Origin: a virus
Reading direction: 5' to 3' (one strand)
Length of the DNA stretch: 39,997 nucleotides
IMG/VR virus record: IMGVR_UViG_3300017719_000044
Location: 1 to 39,997 of that record
Translations under genes and position numbers: made by a program
Part shown: positions 25,101-32,904 of the stretch, piece after piece
Layout of the letters: every line of letters starts with the position of its first letter
Numbering within the stretch: the first letter of the stretch is position 1
Notes under the pieces: generated by a model
The model's input: only the letters and a program-made list of their open reading frames with translations
What the model was told of the DNA's origin: nothing
Database searches by the model: none

Positions 25101-25399
25101 ATAGCAGCATTGGCAATAGCGTCTGCGCTTGTGTATCCAGATGAGCCTACTGTACTTTGGTTGGTGCCTGTGTAACCGTCAGCCGCCACAGCCGCCATCT
25201 CTTTACCGTTTACCATAACGGTTGCGCCAACTCCATTCTCGTCGATGGCATCATAGATGTTGTCATAGTTTTTAACTTCGGTTCCATCATCACCGTCGTT
25301 GTCATCGCCGCCTTTGTCTTGACCATCATTCTCCCAAACAACCATTGAGCGAATGTTCACAGATGGCATAAACGGGTTCCATAGGATCGAAACGCTCAT
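22160..25399 (-). CDS. Large repeat-rich virion protein with dockerin-like calcium motif (1079 aa)
   Basis: The protein is acidic and Gly/Asn/Asp-rich. Seven imperfect copies of a module of the form GxLFxGxxxGxxYxDGV lie between residues about 386 and 811 (for example GSLFTGEYDGTQYVNGVEV). Near 450-470 DLNGDGKVTSADAVLLQQSL is a dockerin-type EF-hand-like loop. The stretch AYDxAYxxLTxxQKMLxESG occurs twice. The C-terminus (MRRMVKDRDTGEMRYIDVPI) is ordered. Repeats suggest an elongated beta-solenoid-like or flexible virion part that binds calcium. It follows the HlyC-like gene with a 4-base overlap and may be its modification target. ATG 25399 follows AGAAAGGAAATAAC. Confidence 0.6.
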   Translation of the reverse strand: MSVSILWNPFMPSVNIRSMVVWENDGQDKGGDDNDGDDGTEVKNYDNIYDAIDENGVGATVMVNGKEMAAVAADGYTGTNQSTVGSSGYTSADAIANAAMNSGNGNESVNLDAFGGAGEEITTFNFGGDDNLDAFGGAGEEITTFNFGGDDNNSVDEFTGSSGYISADATANNASNNSSDETAVGQMGAVNIESANASGGSGSLVTGGPSDEAVAGIATINSNQGGGDLGSEFGDDKYSADVIAYAEETGMTSGAVQSIANTDAYSMQNGKLVLNRDPTLMWDGTGLVENPDYANEVNQNETMTGNVGNGFGSNSDLTGGTSVVSAYDSAYKLLTDDQKMLVESGQATLSQDGTYTVNGGTNTVNGGANVELESGGSPYLDADGKLRDASGSLFSGDYDGQQYTGGMRSKYGTRKDLVGGVDTSTTGLSIGETGLDGVTAEDILKASTGIGTIYNEYDLNGDGKVTSADAVLLQQSLNAGGNTGGNTGDDTGGDTGGDTGATGPSFDMTDGEELLKNSDGSLFTGEYDGTQYVNGVEVSSTDDNVDVNENDGYMYYDGYLFKDGVAFSGDYEGATYVDGVVVTDSGENAQTAYDIAYAALTNEQKMLIESGQATLDSDGVFTDLRVGGGENIEGGGENIEGGGEATGPTMQDGFMVDANGSLFTGTANGVEYVDGVPVVTGGGEDIEGGDGVATGPTLDANGVMLNSDGTLFDGELNGKTYKDGLEVTEEEAATGPTVNSDGQLVNTDGSLFNGMFGGKNYINGVEQEDNSNDSVSTDPSMNADGLLANPNGTLFTGAFNGKEYVDGVEVTQEGDEANAGNQELTVQYPDGTIVNATVDADGNVFDADGNQIGTWDGTTFTRSDGTSIDGSLQSVTINMNDGSTLTGYIDGSNVLDTDGNIIGTINDQGQFVPADSSSDTLDEAGGGDSAGEVDTGYTVSAGIIYDADGNIIGYEDGYQSDTDTLANNLESVTGNSTAGLSRAEIVALIEEYMGSYNSSSYDPAAFMNAFGFALDPNFSGAVIPSFMQSDSGVYMRRMVKDRDTGEMRYIDVPIGGAFSTSTEDQRMQRRQGFGQSINF
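24945..25070. repeat. Two 63-bp tandem copies inside the repeat protein gene
   Basis: Units 24945-25007 and 25008-25070 are almost identical (one visible difference, cca against ccg). They encode the 21-residue unit LDAFGGAGEEITTFNFGGDD plus Asn twice. The near identity points to a recent in-frame duplication. Confidence 0.85.
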
Positions 25400-25821
25400 G
25401 TTATTTCCTTTCTAAACCACTTTTCTGGGCGCGTTGACCCATCCAACTTTACTCTCAAACCAGAGGCGGGGGTCTTGTTTGGGTACTGCTTTGACAAGTC
25501 CCTTTGGATTTGTCGTACAAACCTAAACGTTTCCCTGCGACCAGCGCGGCAGATAAATTGGGTGAAGTGTATCTTTTCGCCTTCTTTTCGAGCGAATGCC
25601 TCGAACCCATTAAATCTGTTTTTTTCTATCTCTTCATCTGTGAGGAACGCATATGTGCAAAAGCCAACAAGTTTTTTGTCTTTGACCCAAACTTTGTACT
25701 TGTTGTGCATCAAGGCTGGCACAGCAACGTTTGATATAGAGGCGATCTTTCGTGTTCTGTAAAAATCATCTCTGCAAAACAGAAGCGTTACTTCGCCAAC
25801 CATTGTGCGTATGTCTTGCAC
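25396..25821 (-). CDS. HlyC-like toxin-activating lysine-acyltransferase relative (141 aa)
   Basis: The order VGEVTLLFCRDDFYR, ASISNVAVPALMHNKYKVWV, KLVGFCTYAFLTDEE and IHFTQFICRAGR follows the HlyC family of RTX-toxin acyltransferases (compare its LPAI.ANQYALL, VAYCSWANLS and WFIDWIAPFG segments). HlyC-type enzymes move a fatty acyl chain from acyl carrier protein to lysines of a calcium-binding toxin. The catalytic His seems replaced by Tyr (DDFYR) and the Asp by Gln (FTQFI), so activity is uncertain. Neighbours on both sides carry DxDGDGS or dockerin-like calcium motifs. The start is GTG 25821, directly after the previous stop; ATG 25803 is possible. Another GNAT-fold acetyltransferase is the main alternative. 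Confidence 0.55.
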   Translation of the reverse strand: MQDIRTMVGEVTLLFCRDDFYRTRKIASISNVAVPALMHNKYKVWVKDKKLVGFCTYAFLTDEEIEKNRFNGFEAFARKEGEKIHFTQFICRAGRRETFRFVRQIQRDLSKQYPNKTPASGLRVKLDGSTRPEKWFRKEIT

Positions 25822-25824
25822 GTA

Positions 25825-26073
25825 TTAGTACCCCATCTTCTTTTTCATAGCGTCGTCTAGGTTGTAGAACTCAAGCATCCCTGTCTCTGGGTTGAATGAG
25901 CCTGCGCCACCGATGTCTGACAGCAATTTGATTGTGAATGGAGAGGCGTGGATCACCATGCTGTCTCCGTTGCGTCCTTGGTCCGCAACCTTTTTACCTA
26001 AAGCAGAAGCTTCTTTTCTTTTCGCAATCGAAGTTCCTGTGTTCGGCCCGAAAACCTCTTGTGAAAAAGCCAT
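25825..26073 (-). CDS. Small protein with the GDxxxxHxxP...NPxTGxxEF domain (82 aa)
   Basis: The core QGRNGDSMVIHASPFTIKLL followed by GGAGSFNPETGMLEF is a compact domain that also forms the N-terminus of the neighbouring 547-residue protein (MGRLGDTQLVHVTPDEVEIL, then NGTRNPATGLLEF). I have seen this pattern in unnamed tail-associated proteins of marine phages. The stand-alone copy sits directly upstream of the HlyC-like gene, 3 bases apart. It may be a carrier, adaptor or capping subunit sharing a binding surface with the large protein. ATG 26073 follows AGGAGTAAGAC. Confidence 0.65.
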   Translation of the reverse strand: MAFSQEVFGPNTGTSIAKRKEASALGKKVADQGRNGDSMVIHASPFTIKLLSDIGGAGSFNPETGMLEFYNLDDAMKKKMGY

Positions 26074-26131
26074 GTCTTACTCCTGTCTCTTATCCGATAA
26101 TCTACAACGCTGGCTGTAGTTTAGTCGTCCC

Positions 26132-27775
26132 TTATGCGTTCACTAACTGGGCTGCGGCCTGACCTACGACAGTAGCAACTCCAGCTTCAGAAAATTCTGC
26201 GCTCGATGCTGATTGATCTTCTCTGCGCCGAGCTATCTCCCGCTCCACTTCTTCTTTGCGCTCCATAGCCATTCGATAAGATGAAGAACCTGCTTCGTAC
26301 CCCTGAAGCTCTTCCATTACATTGGACAAAAGGAGTTGAAGATCAGCGAGCTTGTACCCAGAAAAGCGTTCAGCAGAAGCTATGCGTCCCATTAAGCCCG
26401 CGTCTACTTTTGTGTCGCCAGTCGCTTCCATGTACGCAAGCATGTTCGCAATGTCATTCATGGCGTTCTTCGCCCCATCTTGCGAACCTGCGTACGTCGC
26501 CTCGACATATCCCGTTTCGTCCGTACCAACGATAACAGCCACGTTTCCCTCTTTGGTGAGATAGGTGTGGATAGAGCCTTCAAGGCTGTCAGCCACTTCG
26601 GCTGGCATCATGGACATCATTTGGTCAATAGAGTTTGCGGCTTGTTCAGAGAACGCAAATGCTTTGGCATCTTCCATGGAGTGTATAACTTGAAATGGCT
26701 TTACCTGCCCAGTGTAGCTACCAGCGACATCGGCAACGCCACCCTTATAGTCATAGTTTAGAAAGCGCATACCATCAGCGCGGGTGTTAAATCGGTTCTG
26801 GTTGTACTCAAAGTTACCGACTACATCTGAATACGTTGCGTCTGTTGCCGCTGTATCGTCCGCTCCTTCAGCAGATGTTCCTTCTTGGTTTTTTGTATCA
26901 TTGCTAGAGCTATCGTCGCGGTCCATAGCGATAGCAGGGCTGCCGCTGCTTGCGTTGCCGCCTCCGCTTAGTGGGTTATTGAAGACGCCGCCTTGTGTGA
27001 ACATGCTGCCATCTCCGTCTACGTCGAAGATGCTGTTGACTGCTTTTGCTCCCAAGTATGCTACTGGGTTGGTCACAAGAGCCGCGACGTTTGCTATCGT
27101 TGAGAATGTGCTATCTCCTTGCACGAGAGCGTTTGTGCCGTAACTGTTGTTGGTGGCTGTAAGTAAGCTCCCGTCACCGTCAGCATCGAGTGCGTTCCAG
27201 ATGTACCCACTGTCGTTTTGCGACGTAACGTTCATCTGCTGACCGAATATGTTTGTGGTCGCTCCGAACCTGTCTGTGGCTGTCCACATTGACCCATCGC
27301 CGTCACGATCAAATGGATTACGCTTTCTGTTCTCTTCGCGCTGGGCGTCGCTTATTACGCCGCGACCAGCAATGCCAGCCTCGCCGCCGTTTGCTGCTTC
27401 TGATACGCCAACAGTTTTGCCTGTCTCTGGGTCCACAGTAAGAAGGGAGCCGCTGCCGTTTCTCCAGTCATCATCTGTGTCAATGTTGCCACCAAGCGTG
27501 TAGCTAGTACCGTCTGTGTTCTTTGTTGTTATGGTTGACGTTGCGTTGCTTGCGTCAACCGCATGGTCTGGGTTTGCTGCGTTCCAATCAGACCAGTCGA
27601 AGTCGTTAAACTCAAGAAGGCCAGTGGCAGGGTTGCGCGTGCCGTTGCCTAGCTTCTTGAGTATTTCTACTTCATCTGGTGTTACGTGGACAAGCTGCGT
27701 GTCCCCCAACCGACCCATGTCAGAAAGGGACTGTGCCATTGCTCGCATTTGGGCTGGGGATAGGTCATTAGACAT
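26132..27775 (-). CDS. Virion protein with three DxDGDGS calcium motifs (547 aa)
   Basis: Residues 20-55 carry the GDTQLVHVTP...NPATGLLEF domain also found in the 82-residue protein next door. Three calcium-loop motifs follow: FDRDGDGSMWTATDRFG (about 155), LDADGDGSLLTATNNSYG (about 195) and FDVDGDGSMFTQGG (about 250), each spaced 40-55 residues. The rest is Asn/Ser/Thr/Asp-rich, ending in a helical segment (RMAMERKEEVEREIARRRED). It overlaps the fibre gene by 8 bases and is followed by a 58-base gap with GGGACGAC. It is probably a tail or ejection component stabilised by calcium, inferred from motifs and position. Confidence 0.6.
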   Translation of the reverse strand: MSNDLSPAQMRAMAQSLSDMGRLGDTQLVHVTPDEVEILKKLGNGTRNPATGLLEFNDFDWSDWNAANPDHAVDASNATSTITTKNTDGTSYTLGGNIDTDDDWRNGSGSLLTVDPETGKTVGVSEAANGGEAGIAGRGVISDAQREENRKRNPFDRDGDGSMWTATDRFGATTNIFGQQMNVTSQNDSGYIWNALDADGDGSLLTATNNSYGTNALVQGDSTFSTIANVAALVTNPVAYLGAKAVNSIFDVDGDGSMFTQGGVFNNPLSGGGNASSGSPAIAMDRDDSSSNDTKNQEGTSAEGADDTAATDATYSDVVGNFEYNQNRFNTRADGMRFLNYDYKGGVADVAGSYTGQVKPFQVIHSMEDAKAFAFSEQAANSIDQMMSMMPAEVADSLEGSIHTYLTKEGNVAVIVGTDETGYVEATYAGSQDGAKNAMNDIANMLAYMEATGDTKVDAGLMGRIASAERFSGYKLADLQLLLSNVMEELQGYEAGSSSYRMAMERKEEVEREIARRREDQSASSAEFSEAGVATVVGQAAAQLVNA

Positions 27776-29336
27776 TGGTTATTGCCGCCGCTAGAGTTAC
27801 TTCGATATCGTTGACACTGCTCGCAGACGAAACCTCAAAGCCAATCAGCTTTGAAGTTGTCGACGCGTTAATTGAAATTGAAGCAGTGAGGTTCGTCTCG
27901 TTTAAAGAAGAGCTTACCGATATCACGTCGCCAACAGAAACTCCGTCGACGGTTAGCTGCACGTTGCAAGAGCCAGACGTACATTTCGCCGCAATGGCAT
28001 CTATGCGTACGTTTTGCTTAAAGGCCCGCGTCACTGTGTAGTCGCCGTCGTTAATCGTGCCAGCCTGCGCGAAGAAGAAGCTACGAGTAGCGAACGTATC
28101 TGGAAGCTGTGAGATAGGAAGCTTACCAAAACTATCCAGACCTGCGACGCCATCAGCAGCGCCAATGTAAGTCTTTGGCACGACAGATGTAAGGTCTACG
28201 TTTGCGAACTCCAAGCCACCGCCAGTCGAGTTGACACGCAAGAACTGAAGCGCGTTCGTTGTCCCGAAGGCTGGGATGCCAGTGTCAGGTGAGGTTAAAA
28301 GCCAACCAGAGCCATTATAGAACTGCAAGACGTTTGGAGACGCAGAAGTGTTTACCCACAAGTCGCCAGCATTTGCAGAAGTTGGCTGCGAACCGCTGAC
28401 GTACACTCGACCCCTGTTTGCAAGAAGCGTCGATAGGCCGCTAACTTTGTTCTGCGGGACTTCGTCATCAGAAACAGCCAACTTTGCAAATGGTATGAAG
28501 CCATCAGCATTGGTGAACTTGTCCTCGGTCATTAAGCCAGACACACGAACCTGCGATGTATCCTCAATGATGATAAAGGTAACTAGGTCACCGTTTGTGA
28601 GAGCGGATGTGAACGTAATCGTGGAGTTGGCGGGCTGCTGCGTATAGTCATGCGTACCACCGTCCCTTTGAAGGATGCCGTTTCTATAAACGAGAACTTT
28701 TTGAGCTTCCGTATGAACAAACGGGAAAACCGCTTGAGACGTTCCCGCAATAACATCTTGCCGAACGTACCCACTGTCGTTAGCTGATTGTACCTTATAG
28801 ATGGTGACAAGGTCGTCTTGAGCCGTGGCTTGAGATAACGTGACAGAATTTGCGGTTGGGTCGTTCGTGTACGAAGATAGAGCTTGCAGGCCGCCGTTCA
28901 CATAAATCACAATCGCATCTGTTGGCTCGTGAATGTAATTGAATGCTGTGGTGCCAGTAGGGTAAGCAATGTTGCCGTTGCTGTCAGCTTCATTCACCAC
29001 AAATTCTTGGCGTGAAGAGAATAGTGGTGCGCCAATAGTGCCAACATCTAGGCCAGATGTACCACGAAGCTCTGCGACTGAGGCGAGGTCTTGCCACCCA
29101 CTTTCGCTTTCAGTGTAAGCACCAACGCGATACTGCAAGCCATTAATGTTGTCATTTCTAATCTCGACGGGTGATTGCAAAATGCCGTCTTCGTCGAAGA
29201 GAACCTTAATGAGTTCCGCTAACGTTTGGTCACCAGCTTCAGCCGAGTTCAAATAGCGCACAATGTTCTCAATATCGGCACCAATGTTTCCGCTAGAAGT
29301 GTGGTTCCCAGGATATAAAACCTTTAGGCGTGCCAT
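27768..29336 (-). CDS. Tail fibre or tail-surface protein (522 aa)
   Basis: The N-terminus (MARLKVLYPGNHTSSGNIGA) and the following helix resemble virion-attachment segments of podoviral fibres. The body repeats beta domains with NDSGYVRQDVIAGTSQAVFP and ITFTSALTNGDLVTFIIIED, then SGSQPTSANAGDLWVNTSAS and VLQFYNGSGWLLTS, the 'GDLWVNT...YNGSGW' module of phage fibres. The C-terminal 100 residues are beta-rich (NVQLTVDGVSVGDVISVSSS). It follows the hub gene by 2 bases, with AAGGAG ahead of ATG 29336, as expected for a fibre bound to the tail hub. Receptor specificity is unknown. Confidence 0.72.
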   Translation of the reverse strand: MARLKVLYPGNHTSSGNIGADIENIVRYLNSAEAGDQTLAELIKVLFDEDGILQSPVEIRNDNINGLQYRVGAYTESESGWQDLASVAELRGTSGLDVGTIGAPLFSSRQEFVVNEADSNGNIAYPTGTTAFNYIHEPTDAIVIYVNGGLQALSSYTNDPTANSVTLSQATAQDDLVTIYKVQSANDSGYVRQDVIAGTSQAVFPFVHTEAQKVLVYRNGILQRDGGTHDYTQQPANSTITFTSALTNGDLVTFIIIEDTSQVRVSGLMTEDKFTNADGFIPFAKLAVSDDEVPQNKVSGLSTLLANRGRVYVSGSQPTSANAGDLWVNTSASPNVLQFYNGSGWLLTSPDTGIPAFGTTNALQFLRVNSTGGGLEFANVDLTSVVPKTYIGAADGVAGLDSFGKLPISQLPDTFATRSFFFAQAGTINDGDYTVTRAFKQNVRIDAIAAKCTSGSCNVQLTVDGVSVGDVISVSSSLNETNLTASISINASTTSKLIGFEVSSASSVNDIEVTLAAAITNV

Positions 29337-29338
29337 TC

Positions 29339-30859
29339 TTATTTCTCCTTGTGCATCAAAAAGGCAAAGCTGATGATCGTGACTTCGCTTTCCGCGTCTT
29401 GATCCTCAGTTCTGAAACGGAGGCGGACCCCCCGAAATACGTGGTTGAAAGGAAACGAGTAGTCGTTACGCAAGGGGCTATCCCCCCAGTGCGTATCGCC
29501 CTCAAGTTTATCAAGGTTGACCTCAATCGAGGCCATCAACCTTTCTTGGTCATCTACTGCTTCAATAAAAAAGCGACCCTTGCCCGTAGCTTGAACAAGC
29601 ATCGTGTGCGTGCGCTTTGTGCTTATGAAATCTCCAAGCCATAACACTGGCGTTTCTGCTACCATCGGTGAGCGACGGAGGTCGGCTAGACCAGTGTCTT
29701 GGTCAAACGTGCGGTCTGTACTTTCATACACACCGTCAGCCGTACCGAACATAAGGCGTCCGCCTAAGAACGTTCCGCAGCGCGGCAGCAAGGTGTTCCC
29801 TAGCTGGAAGTTCACGTTCTCGTACCCAGCGCGGAAGTTCATGCTAAGTCTTTGGCTTTCTCTCCCTCCTGGTCTTGGGAAGAACACATGGTACGTTTGT
29901 GTGTCAGGGTCGTATACCGCAGAGATTTGTCTGGGGTCTGGCGTAGTCTTAACAAGTTCTTGATACAGAGGTTCGATCTCGTCAGAGAGAGAAGCCTCCG
30001 CAATCGTGATGCCGTTCTGTTCTGAACGCATAATTGAGTGAATGCCGCGACGCGAACAAAACAATAGGTCTGACCCAGCGTTCACGATTGTGTTGTGCGA
30101 GATGCAGCCGATACGCAGGTTAGCCCGACTGTCTAACTGCCACTGCTCGAAGTCTGGGTCGATGATGTAAACAAGGGTTTGGTCGCGTGTGAACACCGCA
30201 AGGCGGTTAGCCTCAAAGGAGCCAAGGCCGATGATCTCGTCAGCAGTACCGATTAGGTTCGAGATGTCGATAAAAGCTGCGCGTGTCACTTCTTCGGTAA
30301 TCGCCTCTTCTTCCAAGAAGATGTCTGGGGTGTCAACGCGAGAAAACTCTATGACCGTTGGCCTGTCTTTAAATCCAGAGACCGCAAGCCTACGCTGAAT
30401 AGGCACACCGAAAGCTGGCTTTATAGATGCTGTTGCAGTCGAAAACTGAAAGCCGTCATATCTATACATATCTGTGTTTTCGGAAAAGATATGAACCTTA
30501 CCTTGGAAGTTTGTCATGGAAACAATCGCGCCTTTAGCGAATGCTTCGTTTAGGCGGTGGCCTCTGTCGGAGGCTAAGTGCGTACTGGCTGCGTCTTCTT
30601 CCGCGTAACATACGCCTTCGCGATTGTAGAAGCGCAAAGCCGTAACAGGAAAGCGGTTGGAGCCACTGTGTAAGAAAAATTTTGGGTCTCGGATTAACTG
30701 GCCTCGATAGTCAACAAAGCAGTTGTCCAGCATCCAGAAGTTCTGTTGTTCTTGCGTTTCCATAGCTGCGATGTCACGCGAGCGGTCAATCCCACGGAAC
30801 CCGTAATAGGTTGTGGCTTGGCTGTTTACGGCTATGGGAGCGTAAGATAATCTTGCCAT
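29339..30859 (-). CDS. Tail hub, P22 gp10-like propeller protein (506 aa)
   Basis: The protein starts MARLSYAPIAVNSQATTYYG, followed by ENFRGQLIRDP-type opening sequence and repeated beta blades (RLAVFTRDQTLVYIIDPDFE; SRRGIHSIMRSEQNGITIAE; SAVYDPDTQTYHVFFPRPGG; RLMFGTADGVYESTDR). This is the layout of packaged-DNA stabilisation/tail hub proteins of P22 gp10 type and of podoviral tail tube B-like proteins. It sits directly after the gp4-like adaptor (shared base at 30859) and before the fibre. It would close the portal and attach fibres. The distinction between gp10-like and T7 gp12-like remains open. Confidence 0.72.
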   Translation of the reverse strand: MARLSYAPIAVNSQATTYYGFRGIDRSRDIAAMETQEQQNFWMLDNCFVDYRGQLIRDPKFFLHSGSNRFPVTALRFYNREGVCYAEEDAASTHLASDRGHRLNEAFAKGAIVSMTNFQGKVHIFSENTDMYRYDGFQFSTATASIKPAFGVPIQRRLAVSGFKDRPTVIEFSRVDTPDIFLEEEAITEEVTRAAFIDISNLIGTADEIIGLGSFEANRLAVFTRDQTLVYIIDPDFEQWQLDSRANLRIGCISHNTIVNAGSDLLFCSRRGIHSIMRSEQNGITIAEASLSDEIEPLYQELVKTTPDPRQISAVYDPDTQTYHVFFPRPGGRESQRLSMNFRAGYENVNFQLGNTLLPRCGTFLGGRLMFGTADGVYESTDRTFDQDTGLADLRRSPMVAETPVLWLGDFISTKRTHTMLVQATGKGRFFIEAVDDQERLMASIEVNLDKLEGDTHWGDSPLRNDYSFPFNHVFRGVRLRFRTEDQDAESEVTIISFAFLMHKEK

Positions 30860-31290
30860 TAGTAATACCGCTTATTGCTGCCGCCATCCTTGATGTTGAA
30901 CTCAAGCTTTTTGTTGCCGATGTCCCGCTCAAGGAGTGTGTCTGTAAGGTTGGCTTGGTAAAGCTGAAGAAAGACCATGGCTTTCTCGCTGCCTTGTTGG
31001 ATAAAGTAATGGGCTGTGAGGCCATCAATCATTACGAGGTCATTGATTGGACGCCATTCGGTAGGGTCGTTGTAATAATCTATGTCACCACCAGTCCAGT
31101 ATGGATGGCGGCGAACCTCTTCGACTACACGGTTCGCAAGCTCGATCATCATCATCATCACTTCGCCGTCGATACGGGAAGGAGAATAGTTGCCAGCCCT
31201 AGTGAGTGCAGAGCGCACCAAGTCTTCAAGCGGAGAGTAATTATTCTTACCCGCCGCATAGGGTTTTTGTACGCTCTTCTGATTTGCCAT
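30859..31290 (-). CDS. Head-tail adaptor, P22 gp4-like (143 aa)
   Basis: A helical protein: SPLEDLVRSALTRAGNYSPS, then MMMMIELANRVVEEVRRHPY with WTGGDIDYYNDPTEWRPIND and DGLTAHYFIQQGSEKAMVFL. The 'IELANRV..EV..HPYW' pattern and size match portal-binding adaptors of the P22 gp4/T7 gp11 kind. It overlaps its neighbours on both sides by single bases, in the order capsid, small protein, adaptor, hub that is usual for podoviruses. ATG 31290 follows GGAAGGCTA. Confidence 0.72.
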   Translation of the reverse strand: MANQKSVQKPYAAGKNNYSPLEDLVRSALTRAGNYSPSRIDGEVMMMMIELANRVVEEVRRHPYWTGGDIDYYNDPTEWRPINDLVMIDGLTAHYFIQQGSEKAMVFLQLYQANLTDTLLERDIGNKKLEFNIKDGGSNKRYY

Positions 31291-31625
31291 TAGCCTTCCT
31301 CGTCAAAAGGGACAATTCTTCCAGACCAAACGTGATGGTGTATCTTAACTACGTCGAGCAGGTCGTTAGGTACGCGCCAAGTTACGAACGCACGCTGTAT
31401 GTCCCAGCGACCCTTGATCTTAATGTCATCGCCCAGCCGAATATCGAAGGCACCGTTCTCTGGCTCTGCCGAAACAAACATTTGATATTTAGGAGCGGCA
31501 GGCTTTGAGGCTGCTTTGCTTTCTTTTTTCTTCGGGGCTTCTTCTGTCCACGCTTCGTTTTCTGGTGTGCTTGGGTCGTCAGATATGAAATGTCCGTCAG
31601 TTGTGCGGGCGCGTTTGCGTGCCAT
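31290..31625 (-). CDS. Small head or head-tail protein (111 aa)
   Basis: The N-terminal third is disordered and Lys/Ala-rich (EAPKKKESKAASKPAAPKYQ). The rest is a beta-rich domain (QMFVSAEPENGAFDIRLGDD; RWDIQRAFVTWRVPNDLLDV). Its position between the capsid gene and the adaptor suggests a decoration, stabilising or head-completion protein, but no family is recognised. It has its own ribosome binding site (TAGGAGCTTCAC) behind the capsid terminator, so it is expressed by read-through or from its own start. Confidence 0.55.
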   Translation of the reverse strand: MARKRARTTDGHFISDDPSTPENEAWTEEAPKKKESKAASKPAAPKYQMFVSAEPENGAFDIRLGDDIKIKGRWDIQRAFVTWRVPNDLLDVVKIHHHVWSGRIVPFDEEG

Positions 31626-31688
31626 GTGAAGCTCCTAGTTTGTGCTGCATTATTTATGGGGGTTCTGACGGAAACTGTCGTCCCATAA

Positions 31689-31715
31689 GAAAAGGGCGGC
31701 AGTGCCGCCCTTTTC
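31689..31715 (-). terminator. Rho-independent terminator after the major capsid gene
   Basis: GAAAAGGGCGGC and GCCGCCCTTTTC form a perfect 12-bp stem with a 3-base loop, 22 bases below the capsid stop codon, with a TTTT run in the 3' arm. The near symmetry lets it work both ways. Partial read-through would give high capsid expression and lower expression of the downstream tail genes. Confidence 0.85.
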
Positions 31716-31737
31716 GGTGTTTTAGATAAAACTGGGC

Positions 31738-32904
31738 TTACGCTAAGTTTGTCCAGTTTTTGATGTATGTGTGTACTTTGTCTTGCATTAACTCCAAGCC
31801 ACACTCTGACAAATACTCGTGCTTGACAGCATCAGCATCCGCAGCCTGACGATCACGCAGTAGTTGCGTATCGCGGCCTTCCATGTAGCGGTACTTCAAG
31901 TATGGGAAGTCGATGATTACAGCCGCGTTATCCATTCCTGGGATTTGGCGGAACTGTGGGTGCAAGTGTACCATCAAGTCACCAGCAAATGTGGTGTATT
32001 GAGTTAGGTTCACTCCGTACGCACCCTCGACAGCAGTTGGTTGCCAACGGTCCTTGCCCATCTTCTGCAAGTGACCTGCAACTTTAGCACCACAGAACAT
32101 GATCTTCTGCTTTGAGCCAAACGCAAAGACATCTTCAATCAATGCGCGGTCAAACTGGTCTTCAGTCATCGAGTTAGATGCAGTTGAGCGGTCAATCACG
32201 CTCGACATCGTATTGATGAGACCACCTGTGTAGCGCAATGGCTGTGAAGTGCTTCCGTTTGCTTCGTGCTTTTTACCGAAGAACATGGCGCGCTCAATAT
32301 CTTGCATGTGCAATTTAAGAGCTTTGGTTGCCAGTTCATCTTCCTTCTCGCCAGTACGCAAGTTAGTCGCCTTCAATGTCTCTGTGACAGTGAAAGAGGT
32401 ACGGAAGATTTGGGTAAAGTTTGAAGCCACTGACGCGTCGAAGCTGACACCAGTAGGTGAGTTCGCGCCTTCTTCGTAGGCTGTGCCTGCGATGAAGAGT
32501 TTGGCGTCGTCCGCAATGGTGTGTGACGTCCCGCCAATGTTACGCTCAACTGTAAGACCAGTTGCCGTACTGTCAGCAGTAGCACGCATTACTTCACCAG
32601 TTTCGCTGTTCACGATAATTGTGCCTTTAACGGCGAACAAGTTATCGTTACCTGCGTCGATAGTGACTGAGGTGGTTGACGCAGAAGATACTGCTCCGTT
32701 TACCTGCAATGCACGCTCTGGCAGTTCGTCGCGAAAGTTTTTAAACTCAGGGTCATCCGTGCCTTCAGAAGAAGTCATTGAGAGAAGAGCATTTAGCGGT
32801 GCATTGCCGTTTGGCTCAAGCAGCGTAAAAAGTTCACGATAATTCTTGGGGCGGAAGTCCGTATCGAACTGACCTGTTCCCCGCAATCCTTGTATAGCAG
32901 CCAT
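31738..32904 (-). CDS. Major capsid protein, DUF5309/SU10 type (388 aa)
   Basis: The N-terminal KNYRELFTLLEPNGNAPLNA and ALLSMTSSEGTDDPEFKNFRDELPERAL are the hallmark opening of SU10-like (DUF5309) capsid proteins. An inserted beta domain follows (SVTIDAGNDNLFAVKGTIIV). The HK97-fold core has FRTSFTVTETLKATNLRTGE, ALKLHMQDIERAMFFGKKHE and the C-terminal NAAVIIDFPYLKYRYMEGRD. It follows the scaffold gene and is bracketed downstream by a strong terminator. ATG 32904 has GAAAGGATACCAGCT. Hundreds of copies would form the shell. Confidence 0.88.
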   Translation of the reverse strand: MAAIQGLRGTGQFDTDFRPKNYRELFTLLEPNGNAPLNALLSMTSSEGTDDPEFKNFRDELPERALQVNGAVSSASTTSVTIDAGNDNLFAVKGTIIVNSETGEVMRATADSTATGLTVERNIGGTSHTIADDAKLFIAGTAYEEGANSPTGVSFDASVASNFTQIFRTSFTVTETLKATNLRTGEKEDELATKALKLHMQDIERAMFFGKKHEANGSTSQPLRYTGGLINTMSSVIDRSTASNSMTEDQFDRALIEDVFAFGSKQKIMFCGAKVAGHLQKMGKDRWQPTAVEGAYGVNLTQYTTFAGDLMVHLHPQFRQIPGMDNAAVIIDFPYLKYRYMEGRDTQLLRDRQAADADAVKHEYLSECGLELMQDKVHTYIKNWTNLA

